Below are positions 1 to 8,843 of a stretch of 64,000 bases of DNA, one piece after another. The notes below the pieces were generated by a model. The model did no database searches. It was not told the DNA's origin and saw only the letters and a program-made list of their open reading frames with translations. Each line of letters opens with the position of its first letter. Positions within the stretch are counted from its first letter, which is position 1. The DNA is from Nocardia cyriacigeorgica (lineage in GTDB: Bacteria > Actinomycetota > Actinomycetes > Mycobacteriales > Mycobacteriaceae). Location: NCBI RefSeq assembly GCF_029868385.1, contig NZ_JARWNX010000020.1:1-64000 (forward strand), read 5' to 3'. The translations under genes were made by a program, and so were the position numbers.

Positions 1-302
1 CGACCACCACCCCCGCCGGCTGCCCGGGCAGGTTGTGCCCCCCGGTTTATCTGGACACCTGGGGGGCGGTGGGTGGGGGCCGCCGCCGGGGTTTGGGGGG
101 GGGGGGGGGGGCGCGGGGGGGGGTGGGGGGGGGGGGGGGGCGGGGGGGGGGGGGCCCCCCACGACGAGCCGCAGTGCACGACGAGCCGCAGTGCACGACG
201 GAGGCCGCTACACCCGACGCGGCCGCGGCGCGTCACGGAAACGGTGGTGCGGACGGCCGTCCTGGCGTGTGACTCGGCGGAGGTCGCGAACTACCGGGTG
301 AT
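1..302. other. G-homopolymer-rich edge with short tandem repeat
   Basis: No credible gene. From about 85 to 154 the plus strand is almost only G, interrupted by a few C and T, then six C. This is extreme even for a high-GC genome and is typical of a poorly resolved contig edge or poly-G sequencing artefact. It is followed by a 17-bp tandem repeat, CACGACGAGCCGCAGTG at 160-176 and 177-193, with a partial third copy. The glycine-rich ORFs across it are composition artefacts. The segment 200-302 holds the downstream end of the phosphatase transcript and nothing else recognisable. Confidence 0.7.
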
Positions 303-1049
303 TCAGCCGAGCAGACGTTCGCGCAGACGGGTACGCAGATCCACGGTGAGGCCGACAGCGGTCAGATGACGGTCGAAATCGCCGTGCAGTTCATGGGCTG
401 CGGCGAGCGCGGTGCGCAGGTACTCCTCGCGGACGCCGAGCAGATCGTCGGAAAGGCCGTGGTCCGGGCCCAGCTCCTCGGCCAGCATGGCGCGCAGCAT
501 CGGCACGGCGGAATTGCTGAGCAGGTATTCGGTCAGCACGGCCTCCTCGCTCACCTCGACCGCGCGCAGCAGGGTCGCGATCGCCCAGCCGGTGCGGTCC
601 TTGCCCGCCGCGCAGTGCACGAGCACCGCGCCGTCGTCGCGCACGATCGATTCGGCGATCGCGACGATGGCCGCGTGCGCCTCCGGTCGAGCGGGGAAGA
701 GTCGGTAGACCTCGAGCATATGGGCCAGGGCCGAACCGGTGGCCGGGTCGTGCGGCGGGGCTTCGCCCATATCCGAGTCGAAGGGGGTGACGGTGAGCCG
801 GATGCCTTCGGGCAGGTGGTCGGCGCCCTGTTTGGCGATCTCGGCCCGGCCGCGCAGATCGTGCACGGCGCTCACGCCGAGTTCACGCAATACGGCATGC
901 CCGGCCTCGTCCAGCCTGCTGAGCTGAGCCGATCGCAGCAGCACTCCGGGACGGACGGTGCCGCCGCCGGTGGTGGGCAGACCGCCGAGATCGCGGAAGT
1001 TGAAGGTGCCGGTGATGCGGAGGTGGTCGGCCAGAGGCGAGAGAGTCAC
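303..1049 (-). CDS. Tyrosine-protein phosphatase, MptpB-like
   Basis: 248 aa. A cysteine-dependent phosphatase of the family that includes M. tuberculosis PtpB, which dephosphorylates phosphotyrosine, phosphoserine/threonine and phosphoinositides. The signature HCAAGKDRTG lies at residues 145-154, with nucleophile Cys146, Asp151 and Arg152. The K-D-R variant of the P-loop is typical of the PtpB group. The N-terminal GTFNFRDLGG motif (about 14-23) and the RSAQLSRL motif (about 39-46) also fit this family. Length is near the family norm (about 250-280). There is no signal peptide, although PtpB is secreted in mycobacteria. It is monocistronic, with about 400 bp of non-coding DNA upstream. Confidence 0.9.
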   Translation of the reverse strand: MTLSPLADHLRITGTFNFRDLGGLPTTGGGTVRPGVLLRSAQLSRLDEAGHAVLRELGVSAVHDLRGRAEIAKQGADHLPEGIRLTVTPFDSDMGEAPPHDPATGSALAHMLEVYRLFPARPEAHAAIVAIAESIVRDDGAVLVHCAAGKDRTGWAIATLLRAVEVSEEAVLTEYLLSNSAVPMLRAMLAEELGPDHGLSDDLLGVREEYLRTALAAAHELHGDFDRHLTAVGLTVDLRTRLRERLLG

Positions 1050-1463
1050 TTTCCCAGGCTAACGGTCGCCGAGGGCGCCGTGGTGCGGTCCGCGGAACCT
1101 CATGGCGACGGTCCGGTGTCCGTTTTGCGAGGTCCAGCTGTGTGTTCCGCCACAGCGGCGAGGCGCGATGTCGATCATGTCGTACGCTGATCGATGCTTT
1201 GTGCCGACGACGGGGGAGGTCGAGAGTGATGTTCGCGGAAGCGATTCCGGCGCAGCGCCTGGGGGGTTCTACATCGTTCCGGTTAGGTAACAAAACAATC
1301 TTTTAGTCTGAATTTACCCACCGAACTAGTTCTTAAACCCCGAAAACCTTCTACCATTGATGAACGCTGACTGGATGGACCGCACTTTCCCGACAAGTGT
1401 CCGCCCGGCTCAGCCAATCGCGGCCGACGAGGTGCGCGAGATCTGTCGCCGAGGGAGTCGTCG
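1050..1463. other. Intergenic region with AT-rich promoter area and dyad
   Basis: About 410 bp with no convincing protein gene. From roughly 1285 the composition turns AT-rich, as expected for a promoter driving the gene at 1464. A perfect palindrome GAACTAGTTC sits at 1323-1332; its AAC-NN-GTT core resembles TetR-family operators such as KstR boxes but the flanks do not match. A 25-codon ORF (ATG 1229, stop 1304-1306) follows a good Shine-Dalgarno (GGGGGAGG); it could be a leader peptide but is too short to support. A 62-codon ORF at 1102-1290 has a CPFC motif but no further support. Confidence 0.45.
1323..1332. promoter_or_regulatory. Palindrome GAACTAGTTC, possible operator
   Basis: A perfect 10-bp palindrome in the AT-rich stretch about 130 bp upstream of the TetR-like gene. 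The AACTAGTT core fits the AAC-NN-GTT layout of several TetR-family operators. The adjacent gene product has no DNA-binding domain, so the binding protein would have to be encoded elsewhere. Confidence 0.3.
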
Positions 1464-1943
1464 TTGATCGCACGTGGAGAATTGGTGGAGGCCCGATTGC
1501 GGCCGACCGTCTGCGAGGCAGTCGAGAATGCGGCTGCTTCGCTCGATATGACCGGTGTGCGCGCACTGCGGGTGCTGCTGCATGCCGGATTCAGCGCGTA
1601 CTGGCCGTTGGTGAAGGCGACCCCGGCCAAACAGTTGCGGGCCTATGAGGAAGCCGTCCAGCGGTTGCGCGCGCACTGGGACGGCGATGCCGATACGGCG
1701 CCGGACGCGCCCGGTGCCGCGCTGTTCCAGGACACCGATGCCGAGGTCGGCGTCTTCCTGGAGTTGTGCGCGCGGCTCGCCGGCGCGCAGTGGCTGGAAC
1801 CGGTCGACGCCATCGCGGCCTATGTGGTCTCGGTGCTCCAGGGCGCGGTATTGCGCTGGCTGGCCGACCGCGACGATGAGACGATCCTGGTGGTCCTCGA
1901 CGATGTGGTATCGAGCCTGGCCACCCGCGCCGCGGACGCGTGA
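1464..1943 (+). CDS. TetR-like ligand-binding domain without HTH
   Basis: 159 aa. The whole protein resembles the C-terminal ligand/dimerisation region of TetR regulators: a helix followed by an LLHAGFSAYWPLVK segment, then AYEEAVQRLR, a pattern usual after residue ~60 in this family. The N-terminal helix-turn-helix (about 45-50 residues) is missing. I extended the frame upstream: it hits a stop at 1368-1370, and the 30 codons between encode no HTH. The alternative frame starting at ATG 1360 also lacks one. The start shown is TTG; a downstream start is possible. It could be a remnant, a stand-alone ligand sensor, or a dominant-negative partner. Function unknown. Confidence 0.55.
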   Translation: MIARGELVEARLRPTVCEAVENAAASLDMTGVRALRVLLHAGFSAYWPLVKATPAKQLRAYEEAVQRLRAHWDGDADTAPDAPGAALFQDTDAEVGVFLELCARLAGAQWLEPVDAIAAYVVSVLQGAVLRWLADRDDETILVVLDDVVSSLATRAADA

Positions 1944-1997
1944 GCGGTATCCGCACAGTACTGGACGACTGACCAGTTGCATGGTTGAGTGGGTGGG

Positions 1998-3176
1998 GTG
2001 ACTGAAACGTCGCCGATCGCGGGGCTGCACGCCGCCACCGCCGACCTCGAGCCGCCCCTCGCCGCCCTCGACCTGACCGCCCTCCGCGCCAATGCCGCCG
2101 ATCTGGTGCGCCGCGCGGGTGGCGTCCCGATTCGCGTCGCCAGCAAATCCGTGCGGTGTCGCGCCGTGCTGGAAGAAGTGCTCGGCACCGGCCTGACAGC
2201 GGACGGCGGATTCGCGGGCATCATGTCGTATTCGCTGGCCGAAGCCATCTGGTTGGTCCGGCTCGGTGCCCGTGACGTGCTGCTCGGCTATCCGGTGACC
2301 GACCGAGCCGCCCTGGCCGAGCTGGGCTCCGATCAGCTCCTGCGTGATTCGATCACGCTGATGATCGACGATGTCGCCCAGCTGGAATTCATCCGTGCCG
2401 CGATCGGCACCGAGACCGTGCGGCCGCGGGTCTGCCTGGATGTGGACGCCTCGCTGCGGATCGGTCCTCTGCATCTCGGTGTGCGCCGCTCGCCGATACG
2501 AACGCCGGATGAGGCGGCACGGCTGGCCGCGGCGGCGCAGCGGGGCGGCTTCGAGGTGGTCGGCGTGATGACCTACGAGGCGCAGATCGCGGGCCTGCCC
2601 GACAGCAATATCGCTGTGCGGCTGGTGAAGAAGGTGTCGGCGGCCGAGATCGGCAAGCGTCGGGGCGAGGTGGTGGACGCGGTGCGGTCGGTGGCCGGGC
2701 CGCTCCAGATCGTCAACAGTGGCGGCACCGGGTCCATCGAGGTCAGCACCGGTGACGCCGCCGTCACCGAGGTGACCGCCGGGTCCGGTCTGTACGCCCC
2801 GACCCTGTTCGACGACTATCGCGCGTTCAGTGTGCAGCCATCGCTGTTCTTCGCGCTGTCCGTCGTGCGCAAACCCGCACCCGGCATCGCGACCCTGTTC
2901 GGTGGTGGCTATATCGCCTCCGGTCCAGCCGGGGCGTCGCGGGTGCCGAAACCGGTATGGCCCATCGGTTTACAGATGCTCGGCACCGAGGGTGCGGGTG
3001 AGGTGCAGACGCCGCTGACCGGCGCCGCTCACCTTCGCATCGGCGATCGGGTGTGGTTGCGACATGCCAAGGCCGGTGAGCTGTGCGAGCGGTTCGATCG
3101 GGTGCAGATGGTCGACGGCGAGGGTGTGCGCACCGCGGTGCCGACCTATCGCGGCGAAGGAAAATGTTTCGGCTGA
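1998..3176 (+). CDS. PLP enzyme, alanine racemase/D-threonine aldolase fold
   Basis: 392 aa from GTG 1998 (an in-frame GTG at 1989 is possible). The N-terminal domain is a TIM barrel of the alanine-racemase type. The PLP lysine is likely Lys50 in the motif RVASKS. The C-terminal beta domain (about 290-392) ends with GDRVWLRHAKAGELCERFD, as in the D-threonine aldolase-like family usually annotated amino acid deaminase/aldolase. These enzymes act on D-amino or beta-hydroxy amino acids; the substrate cannot be read here. The gene follows the TetR-like fragment by 54 bp, so the two may be co-transcribed. Confidence 0.75.
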   Translation: MTETSPIAGLHAATADLEPPLAALDLTALRANAADLVRRAGGVPIRVASKSVRCRAVLEEVLGTGLTADGGFAGIMSYSLAEAIWLVRLGARDVLLGYPVTDRAALAELGSDQLLRDSITLMIDDVAQLEFIRAAIGTETVRPRVCLDVDASLRIGPLHLGVRRSPIRTPDEAARLAAAAQRGGFEVVGVMTYEAQIAGLPDSNIAVRLVKKVSAAEIGKRRGEVVDAVRSVAGPLQIVNSGGTGSIEVSTGDAAVTEVTAGSGLYAPTLFDDYRAFSVQPSLFFALSVVRKPAPGIATLFGGGYIASGPAGASRVPKPVWPIGLQMLGTEGAGEVQTPLTGAAHLRIGDRVWLRHAKAGELCERFDRVQMVDGEGVRTAVPTYRGEGKCFG

Positions 3177-3240
3177 GGCTGCGGCGAATCGGCGGAAATC
3201 GCGCCGAAAATGACCGGCTGTAGTAGTACTGAATTCGGAC

Positions 3241-3266
3241 TATTCGAATACAAAACCGACTGGTTT
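3241..3266. other. AT-rich spacer with small dyads
   Basis: In the 222-bp gap between two convergent genes (3177-3398), composition drops to AT-rich. It contains the palindrome TATTCGAATA (3241-3250) and the short inverted repeat AAACC-GACT-GGTTT (3253-3266). The second could be a weak terminator stem but is not GC-rich. No gene is visible. Confidence 0.25.
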
Positions 3267-3398
3267 GGTTAATCGGTGACGTGCTGGCGTGATTCGAAGA
3301 ATCGGTTGATGACCGGGGAATCGGCGGCCATCAACGAATATACGGGTACTCCCAACCGGTATCGCAACGCGAATTGTGTCGCCACGTAACCGGTCGAC

Positions 3399-6300
3399 TC
3401 AGCCCAACCGGAGCAACCGCGACAGCTCGGTCAATTCGGCCGCCGAGGCGGGCAGGTACTCGGTCAGCAGTGGCGAGCGGATGATGATCGCCTTCCACAG
3501 CGCCCGGCACACCGCACCCTGCACGATCGTGCGTGAGATCAGCCCCGGCACCCCGTGCGGCGCGTCGGCCGGGCTCGATGTCGTCATGGAGACGATGACG
3601 ACCGCCGCCTCCCGGCCGCGGAACAGCTCGGGCGTACCCACCAGCACATCATCGATCTTGGCGCGGGCCAGCAGCGTCGAGATCCGTGCCACCTGGGCGC
3701 GATAGGGCGTCACCACGAAGATGTCGTGCGGATGCAGCCGCCGCGTCGTCGCGCCGATCGTCCACGACAGGCCGAGGAGGGCGCGCACCCGGCGCACCAC
3801 CTCCCGTGCCTCGGCGACCGATTCGGTCGAATCGCCGTGATGATCCACCAGGACGGTGTCGACACCGGGGGCGATATCGGTGAGGCGGCGCGCCAGCGTG
3901 ACGGTATCGCAGGCGCGTAGCCTGCCGTCGTAGTAGAGCCGCGACATCGGCTCGGCCACCTGCGCGGGCATCCGCCAGGTGCGGTCGAGGAAGTATCCGC
4001 GGTCGGCGGGCAGCGTATCGCCGCCCTCGGTCAGCCAGCCGAGGACCGATTCGCCCACCGGTTCGGGATGGGCGGCGGCGATATGCTCGTGCGGCGCGAA
4101 CGGGGCCGTTGCCGCGGGAGCCGGGACCGGATCGCCGATCAGGAGCAGGTTGTGGGCGCTCACCGCCGCGGCCACGGCCTCGGCCAGCGCGAATCGTCCC
4201 GCATCCGCGATGACCAGCAGATCCAGACCCTGGTACGGAATCAGCGCCGGATCGGCGAAATCGGCCGGGGCGCCACCGACCACACAGCCGTTGATCGCGT
4301 TGTCCAGGAACCGCGGATAGCGCTCGGCATCGATGACGGCCCACTCCGGCGCCGGAATCGTGACGTCCTTCTTGGCCACCAACTCCGGCAGCACCCCCGC
4401 CTCGACCACCGCGTCCAGTACGTTCTCCACGATCGCCGGTGTCGGCGCGACCACGCCGACCCGCCAGCCGTACCGGGTGACCATGCGTTCGACGACCCGC
4501 GCGACGGTGGCCGTCTTCCCGGTACCCGGCGGCCCGTGCACCGCGACGTAGGAGTCGTCGAGCGACCGCACGGCCGCGGTGATCGCGGCGGCATGGTCGC
4601 CGTGCACCCTCGGCAGCGGACCACCCGCGGGCCGCAGCCGCGGCACCCGGCGCGCGAGGATGTCGAATACCGCGTTCGCCGGGATGTGCGGCAGCGTCAT
4701 CAGCAGCAGTTGGGCACTGTGTTCCATCGCGGCGTCCACGCTGTCGTCATGTCCGGGCGGGCCCGGTGCGATGGCGGTGGGCAGATCGTCGAACGGTGCG
4801 CAGCCGGGCGGCAGCCGTTCCTCGAGTCGGACGGTGTCGTCGAATTCCGCGTCGACCGAACAGCCGAGCACCGTTGCCGTCGCGGTCGCTCGGGTGCCCG
4901 CTGTCGCCGCCATGGCCGCGCCGACCGGACGGTCGTAGAAGGTATGGACCGCGGTACCCGGCGCCAGCCCGCTGCCGGCGCCCATCCGGCCGGTCAGCGT
5001 GAGGAACCGCCGCATGGTGTCACCGCGCGGGCCGATATGCCATTTGGTGTCGACGGTGCCCCAATCCGCCACCAGCACCCCCGGCGCCTCCGGCCATTCG
5101 TCGACCGGATGGCTGAGCCGATCCGCGTGCGCCCACCACAGTGGCTGCCGTTCCCGGCGGCGATATCCCAGTGCCGCCGCCATCACCGCCGCCACGCGAC
5201 GGGCGGGTGTGTCCACCTCGGACCGATGGTCCGGCGCGTCCGCCGGGTGCGCGGGTGCGTCCTGGTCGCTCGGTTCGATCGTCGGTGCGTCGGCGTGCGC
5301 GAATTCGGCGAGTGCGGCCTCGAGGGGGAGCGGACGGACCGTGGGTGCGGCGCCCGGCTGCATTCGGCGTGCGGTGCGCCGACTGTGAGTGCGTGGCTCT
5401 ATGCCCTGTTCGGCGGCGCGGTCGAGCAGCCAGTCCCGTAATCCGAGGACGGTGACGCAGTCGTGGTCGGCGCCGGGGGCGGGTGGCGCGCCGGGAAGCA
5501 GGGACCGCAGCCGCGTGAGCCGATAGGAATCCGTGCCGATCAGCACGGCGTTGCGCACGATCGGATACAGGTCGACCAGCACGCCGCCGGTCAGCAGTTC
5601 ATCGATCAGGTCCTCGCCGGTACCGAATCGGGCGCCCGCGCATACCAGGGCCGAGCGGACGGCGGAGGTGTAGTGGAAGATGTGCAGCTCGGGGTCATTG
5701 CTCCTGCGTTCGCAGATGAAGCGGAGCACCGCGTCGAGCGCGTCACGCCCTCGGGTGCGAACCCCATCGGGCCGGCCGTCGCGCGCCGCCGACAACGGCA
5801 CCACCGCTGACAGCTGCACGGCACCGGAGCCGCCGAGTTCGATCCGCACCCAGCCGGGTTCCACCACATCGATGGTGAGGCCGAGGTCGCCGGGGGAGGT
5901 GGGTGGCAGCGCGCCGATCGCGGCGGGATCGATGAGAGTGTGCGCGGGACGTCCCGAATCATCACGGCGCAGCTGGATCTCGGCCTGCCTGCGCAGGCGG
6001 AGCAGAGTGCGCGGCGCAACCTCGGGCACCGTTGGCAGCGGGCCCGGTGCGGCGGCCAGTCGGTCGATGGTGCCGATCCCGGATTCCCGCAGTCGCGCCC
6101 GCGCGGTGCCGCTCATGCCCGCGACAAGCAGCAGATCGCGCGCCGCGGTGAGCGCCTCGACGCAGACCGGACAGTGTCCGCAGGCCAGATAGCGGGGGTC
6201 GCCCCATTGGGCGGGCAGCAGTTCGCCGAGTTTCTCCTCCACGATGCGCCGCACCCGTGCGCGTCGCGCGCGATACACCGGTAGCAGCTCGGCCAACGGC

Positions 6301-6887
6301 AGTGTGCGGATCCGGTCGCCGTGCGACTGCGCGATCAGCGGATCGGCGGGCACACCGGCGGCTTCGATCGCGGCGGCGCAGCCCGCGAGTTCCAAGGCTC
6401 CGGTGATCGAGAAGTCCGCGTCGGCGAGGCCGTGCACGCGGTAGCGCACCCGGTGCTCGGCACGCACCAGGAACTCGGCGCGGCAGGCGAATTCGCCGTC
6501 GAAGAACACCGCGCCCGCGATCACCGGAGCCCGGCTGTGCAGGGCGGCAAGGGTTTCGGAGTGTGCGGCGCGCAGCCGGGCGATGATGTCATCGCCGCCA
6601 TCCTCGAGGTCGATGCGATCACGAAAGGCGCTGATCTCGACGAATCCCGCGCCGTGGCGTTCCCGCAATTTCGCCGCCATCCCGGCCCGTTCGGCATCCA
6701 GGTCGGCCCGCCCACCTCGTCCGGGAGCGACCTCGCCACCACCGGCGGGCACGGCACCCATCTCGGTATCGAGGGCGTGCAGCATCGCGAATTCGCACCG
6801 CGCGGCGCGGGTGAGGTCTGCGGCGGTGCTGACGACGCGATCACCGAACACGAACAAACGCGGCCCTCCTGTGCCCGGACGGGACAC
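3399..6887 (-). CDS. RecB-like nuclease/SF1 helicase (TM0106-like), degraded motifs
   Basis: 1162 aa. Layout fits the TM0106-type family: an N-terminal RecB-like nuclease, a CxxCxxC segment (CGHCPVC, about 235-241), a helix-hairpin region (about 255-290) and a C-terminal DNA2/NAM7-like helicase. Walker A is intact (GPPGTGKT, about 780-787). Other key motifs are altered. Motif II, normally DEAGQ, reads ADAGR (about 892). The nuclease stretch, usually VxDTKLAR, reads VHGLADAD (about 155-162), losing the D-x-K pair. Motif VI, usually VATSRA, reads VQGAVCRA near the C-terminus. The reading frame is open throughout, so it is not a simple pseudogene. It may bind nucleic acid or nucleotide without normal helicase/nuclease activity. 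Confidence 0.7.
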   Translation of the reverse strand: MSRPGTGGPRLFVFGDRVVSTAADLTRAARCEFAMLHALDTEMGAVPAGGGEVAPGRGGRADLDAERAGMAAKLRERHGAGFVEISAFRDRIDLEDGGDDIIARLRAAHSETLAALHSRAPVIAGAVFFDGEFACRAEFLVRAEHRVRYRVHGLADADFSITGALELAGCAAAIEAAGVPADPLIAQSHGDRIRTLPLAELLPVYRARRARVRRIVEEKLGELLPAQWGDPRYLACGHCPVCVEALTAARDLLLVAGMSGTARARLRESGIGTIDRLAAAPGPLPTVPEVAPRTLLRLRRQAEIQLRRDDSGRPAHTLIDPAAIGALPPTSPGDLGLTIDVVEPGWVRIELGGSGAVQLSAVVPLSAARDGRPDGVRTRGRDALDAVLRFICERRSNDPELHIFHYTSAVRSALVCAGARFGTGEDLIDELLTGGVLVDLYPIVRNAVLIGTDSYRLTRLRSLLPGAPPAPGADHDCVTVLGLRDWLLDRAAEQGIEPRTHSRRTARRMQPGAAPTVRPLPLEAALAEFAHADAPTIEPSDQDAPAHPADAPDHRSEVDTPARRVAAVMAAALGYRRRERQPLWWAHADRLSHPVDEWPEAPGVLVADWGTVDTKWHIGPRGDTMRRFLTLTGRMGAGSGLAPGTAVHTFYDRPVGAAMAATAGTRATATATVLGCSVDAEFDDTVRLEERLPPGCAPFDDLPTAIAPGPPGHDDSVDAAMEHSAQLLLMTLPHIPANAVFDILARRVPRLRPAGGPLPRVHGDHAAAITAAVRSLDDSYVAVHGPPGTGKTATVARVVERMVTRYGWRVGVVAPTPAIVENVLDAVVEAGVLPELVAKKDVTIPAPEWAVIDAERYPRFLDNAINGCVVGGAPADFADPALIPYQGLDLLVIADAGRFALAEAVAAAVSAHNLLLIGDPVPAPAATAPFAPHEHIAAAHPEPVGESVLGWLTEGGDTLPADRGYFLDRTWRMPAQVAEPMSRLYYDGRLRACDTVTLARRLTDIAPGVDTVLVDHHGDSTESVAEAREVVRRVRALLGLSWTIGATTRRLHPHDIFVVTPYRAQVARISTLLARAKIDDVLVGTPELFRGREAAVVIVSMTTSSPADAPHGVPGLISRTIVQGAVCRALWKAIIIRSPLLTEYLPASAAELTELSRLLRLG

Positions 6888-6972
6888 CGGTCAGCGCTTC
6901 CTTGCGCACCGGACGGCAACACCTTAGCCAGCGGATCCGGCCGCGATGAAGCCTGCCCGGCTCGGCGTGGCG

Positions 6973-8781
6973 TCAGGAACGAGGCTTGCGCCGCTCGAAA
7001 CGTTTACCGGCGTCGCGGTCACGGCGCGGGCCCCGAGTGAACGACCGCTGTCCCGGCGGGCCCTGATCGAGTTGCAGCTGGATCAGCACACCGCTGATCC
7101 TGGTGCTGCGCAACGCATCCAGCGTTTCCTTCGGCAGATGCGCGGGCAGCTCGACCAGGCTGTGGTCGGGCCGGATGCTGATATGACCGAAGTCGCTGCG
7201 GCGCAGTCCGCCCTCGTTGGCGATCGCGCCGACGATCGCGCCCGGCACCACCCGATGCCGTTTACCGACGCTGATCCGGTAGGTGGCCAGCTCGGCGCCG
7301 GTGGCCCGATGCCGTCCGCCGCCGCCGGCTCCGCCGGGGCGTTCGTCGTCGAAGCGGCGCGGTGCCCGCTCGCGCTGCGGACGCTCGACCGGCTCCGGTT
7401 CGGGCTCCATGAAGAAGTTGTCGCCATCGTGCGAGCCGACGGCCAACGCGGCCGCGATATCGACGAGGGCGATATTGTGCTCGCGCTCGTACTCCTCGAT
7501 CAGCTTGCGGAACAGCGCGATATTGGCCGAGTTGAGGTTCTCGGTGATGGCGTCACCGAACTTCGAGACGCGCTGGGCGTTGACATCGTCGACGCTCGGC
7601 AGCTGCATCTCGGTGAGCGGATGCCGGGTGGCGCGTTCGATCGCCTTGAGTAGATGCCGTTCCCGCGGCGCGACGAACAGCAGCGCCTCACCCGAGCGGC
7701 CCGCGCGACCGGTGCGGCCGATGCGGTGCACATAGGACTCGGTGTCGTGCGGGATGTCGTAGTTGACCACATGCGAGATGCGGTCGACGTCCAGACCGCG
7801 GGCGGCGACATCGGTGGCGACCAGGATGTCGAGGGTGCCCGCCTTGAGCTGACCGATGGTGCGTTCCCGCTGGGCCTGGGCGATATCGCCGTTGATGGCG
7901 GCGGCGGAGAAGCCACGCGCGCGCAGCTTCTCGGCCAGCTCCTCGGTGGCCTGTTTGGTGCGCACGAAGATGATCATCGCCTCGAACGACTCGACCTCGA
8001 GGATACGGGTCAACGCGTCGAGTTTGCGCTGATGCGACACCTGCACCCAGCGCTGGGTGATGTTGGTGTTGGTGGAGGTCTTGGCCTTGACGGTGATCTC
8101 GACCGGATCGTGCAGATACTGCTTGGAGATCTTGCGGATCGCCGCGGGCATGGTCGCGGAGAACAGCGCGACCTGCTTATCGGACGGGGTGTCGGCGAGG
8201 ATGCGCTCGACGTCCTCCTGGAACCCCATCTTGAGCATCTCGTCGGCCTCGTCGAGCACCAGGTACTGGAGCTGCGACAGATCGAGCGTGCCCTTTTCCA
8301 GATGATCGATCACGCGGCCGGGCGTGCCGACCACGACATGTGCGCCGCGGCGCAGACCGGACAACTGCACGCCATAGCTCTGGCCGCCATAGATCGGCAG
8401 CACATGCAGACCGGGGATGTGCGCGGCGTAGCGGCCGAACGCCTCGGCGACCTGGATCGCCAGTTCACGGGTCGGTGCGAGCACCAGGGCGCGTGGCGCC
8501 TTACCGGTGACCTCGAGGCCCATCAGGATCGGAATGGCGAACGCGGCGGTCTTACCGGTGCCGGTCTGCGCGAGACCGACCACATCGGCGCCGGAGAGCA
8601 GCGGTGGAATCGTCGCCGCCTGGATGGGCGACGGCGTTTCGTAGCCGACATCGGCGATGGCCCGCAGCACGCGGTCATCGATGCCGAGATCGGCGAAGGT
8701 GGGGTCGACAGTGCTGGTATCGCCGCCCACAGCGGTGGTTTCGTCGTCGCCGGGAACGCTGTCGACCTGATTGGTGCTCAT
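6973..8781 (-). CDS. deaD: DEAD-box RNA helicase (DeaD/CsdA type)
   Basis: 602 aa, usual length for actinobacterial DeaD. It unwinds structured RNA in ribosome assembly and mRNA decay, especially in the cold. Visible motifs: Q motif ending in PSPIQAATIP, motif I AQTGTGKT, PTRELA, DEAD (in VLDEADEML), SAT, and motif VI HRIGRTGRAG. A basic, Gly/Arg-rich linker (about 470-500) is followed by a DbpA-type RNA-binding domain (about 500-575) and a charged tail. Divergent from the hydrolase gene at 8844, with only 62 bp between starts. Confidence 0.95.
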   Translation of the reverse strand: MSTNQVDSVPGDDETTAVGGDTSTVDPTFADLGIDDRVLRAIADVGYETPSPIQAATIPPLLSGADVVGLAQTGTGKTAAFAIPILMGLEVTGKAPRALVLAPTRELAIQVAEAFGRYAAHIPGLHVLPIYGGQSYGVQLSGLRRGAHVVVGTPGRVIDHLEKGTLDLSQLQYLVLDEADEMLKMGFQEDVERILADTPSDKQVALFSATMPAAIRKISKQYLHDPVEITVKAKTSTNTNITQRWVQVSHQRKLDALTRILEVESFEAMIIFVRTKQATEELAEKLRARGFSAAAINGDIAQAQRERTIGQLKAGTLDILVATDVAARGLDVDRISHVVNYDIPHDTESYVHRIGRTGRAGRSGEALLFVAPRERHLLKAIERATRHPLTEMQLPSVDDVNAQRVSKFGDAITENLNSANIALFRKLIEEYEREHNIALVDIAAALAVGSHDGDNFFMEPEPEPVERPQRERAPRRFDDERPGGAGGGGRHRATGAELATYRISVGKRHRVVPGAIVGAIANEGGLRRSDFGHISIRPDHSLVELPAHLPKETLDALRSTRISGVLIQLQLDQGPPGQRSFTRGPRRDRDAGKRFERRKPRS

Positions 8782-8843
8782 TGACCAGCAGTTTACCGCC
8801 TCGCGGTGGTCGTCCCGGCCACCGGGCCAATACGGTGAGACCT

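Noticed and set aside
1102..1290. 62-aa ORF with CPFC motif
   Set aside because: No RBS, no second half of a zinc site, and codon pattern unlike neighbours.
1410..2474. 354-aa minus-strand ORF
   Set aside because: Antisense to the TetR-like fragment and the PLP enzyme; no recognisable content.
4068..5441. 457-aa plus-strand ORF
   Set aside because: Antisense shadow of the nuclease/helicase-like gene; Arg/Gly-rich with no family motifs, typical of high-GC reverse frames.
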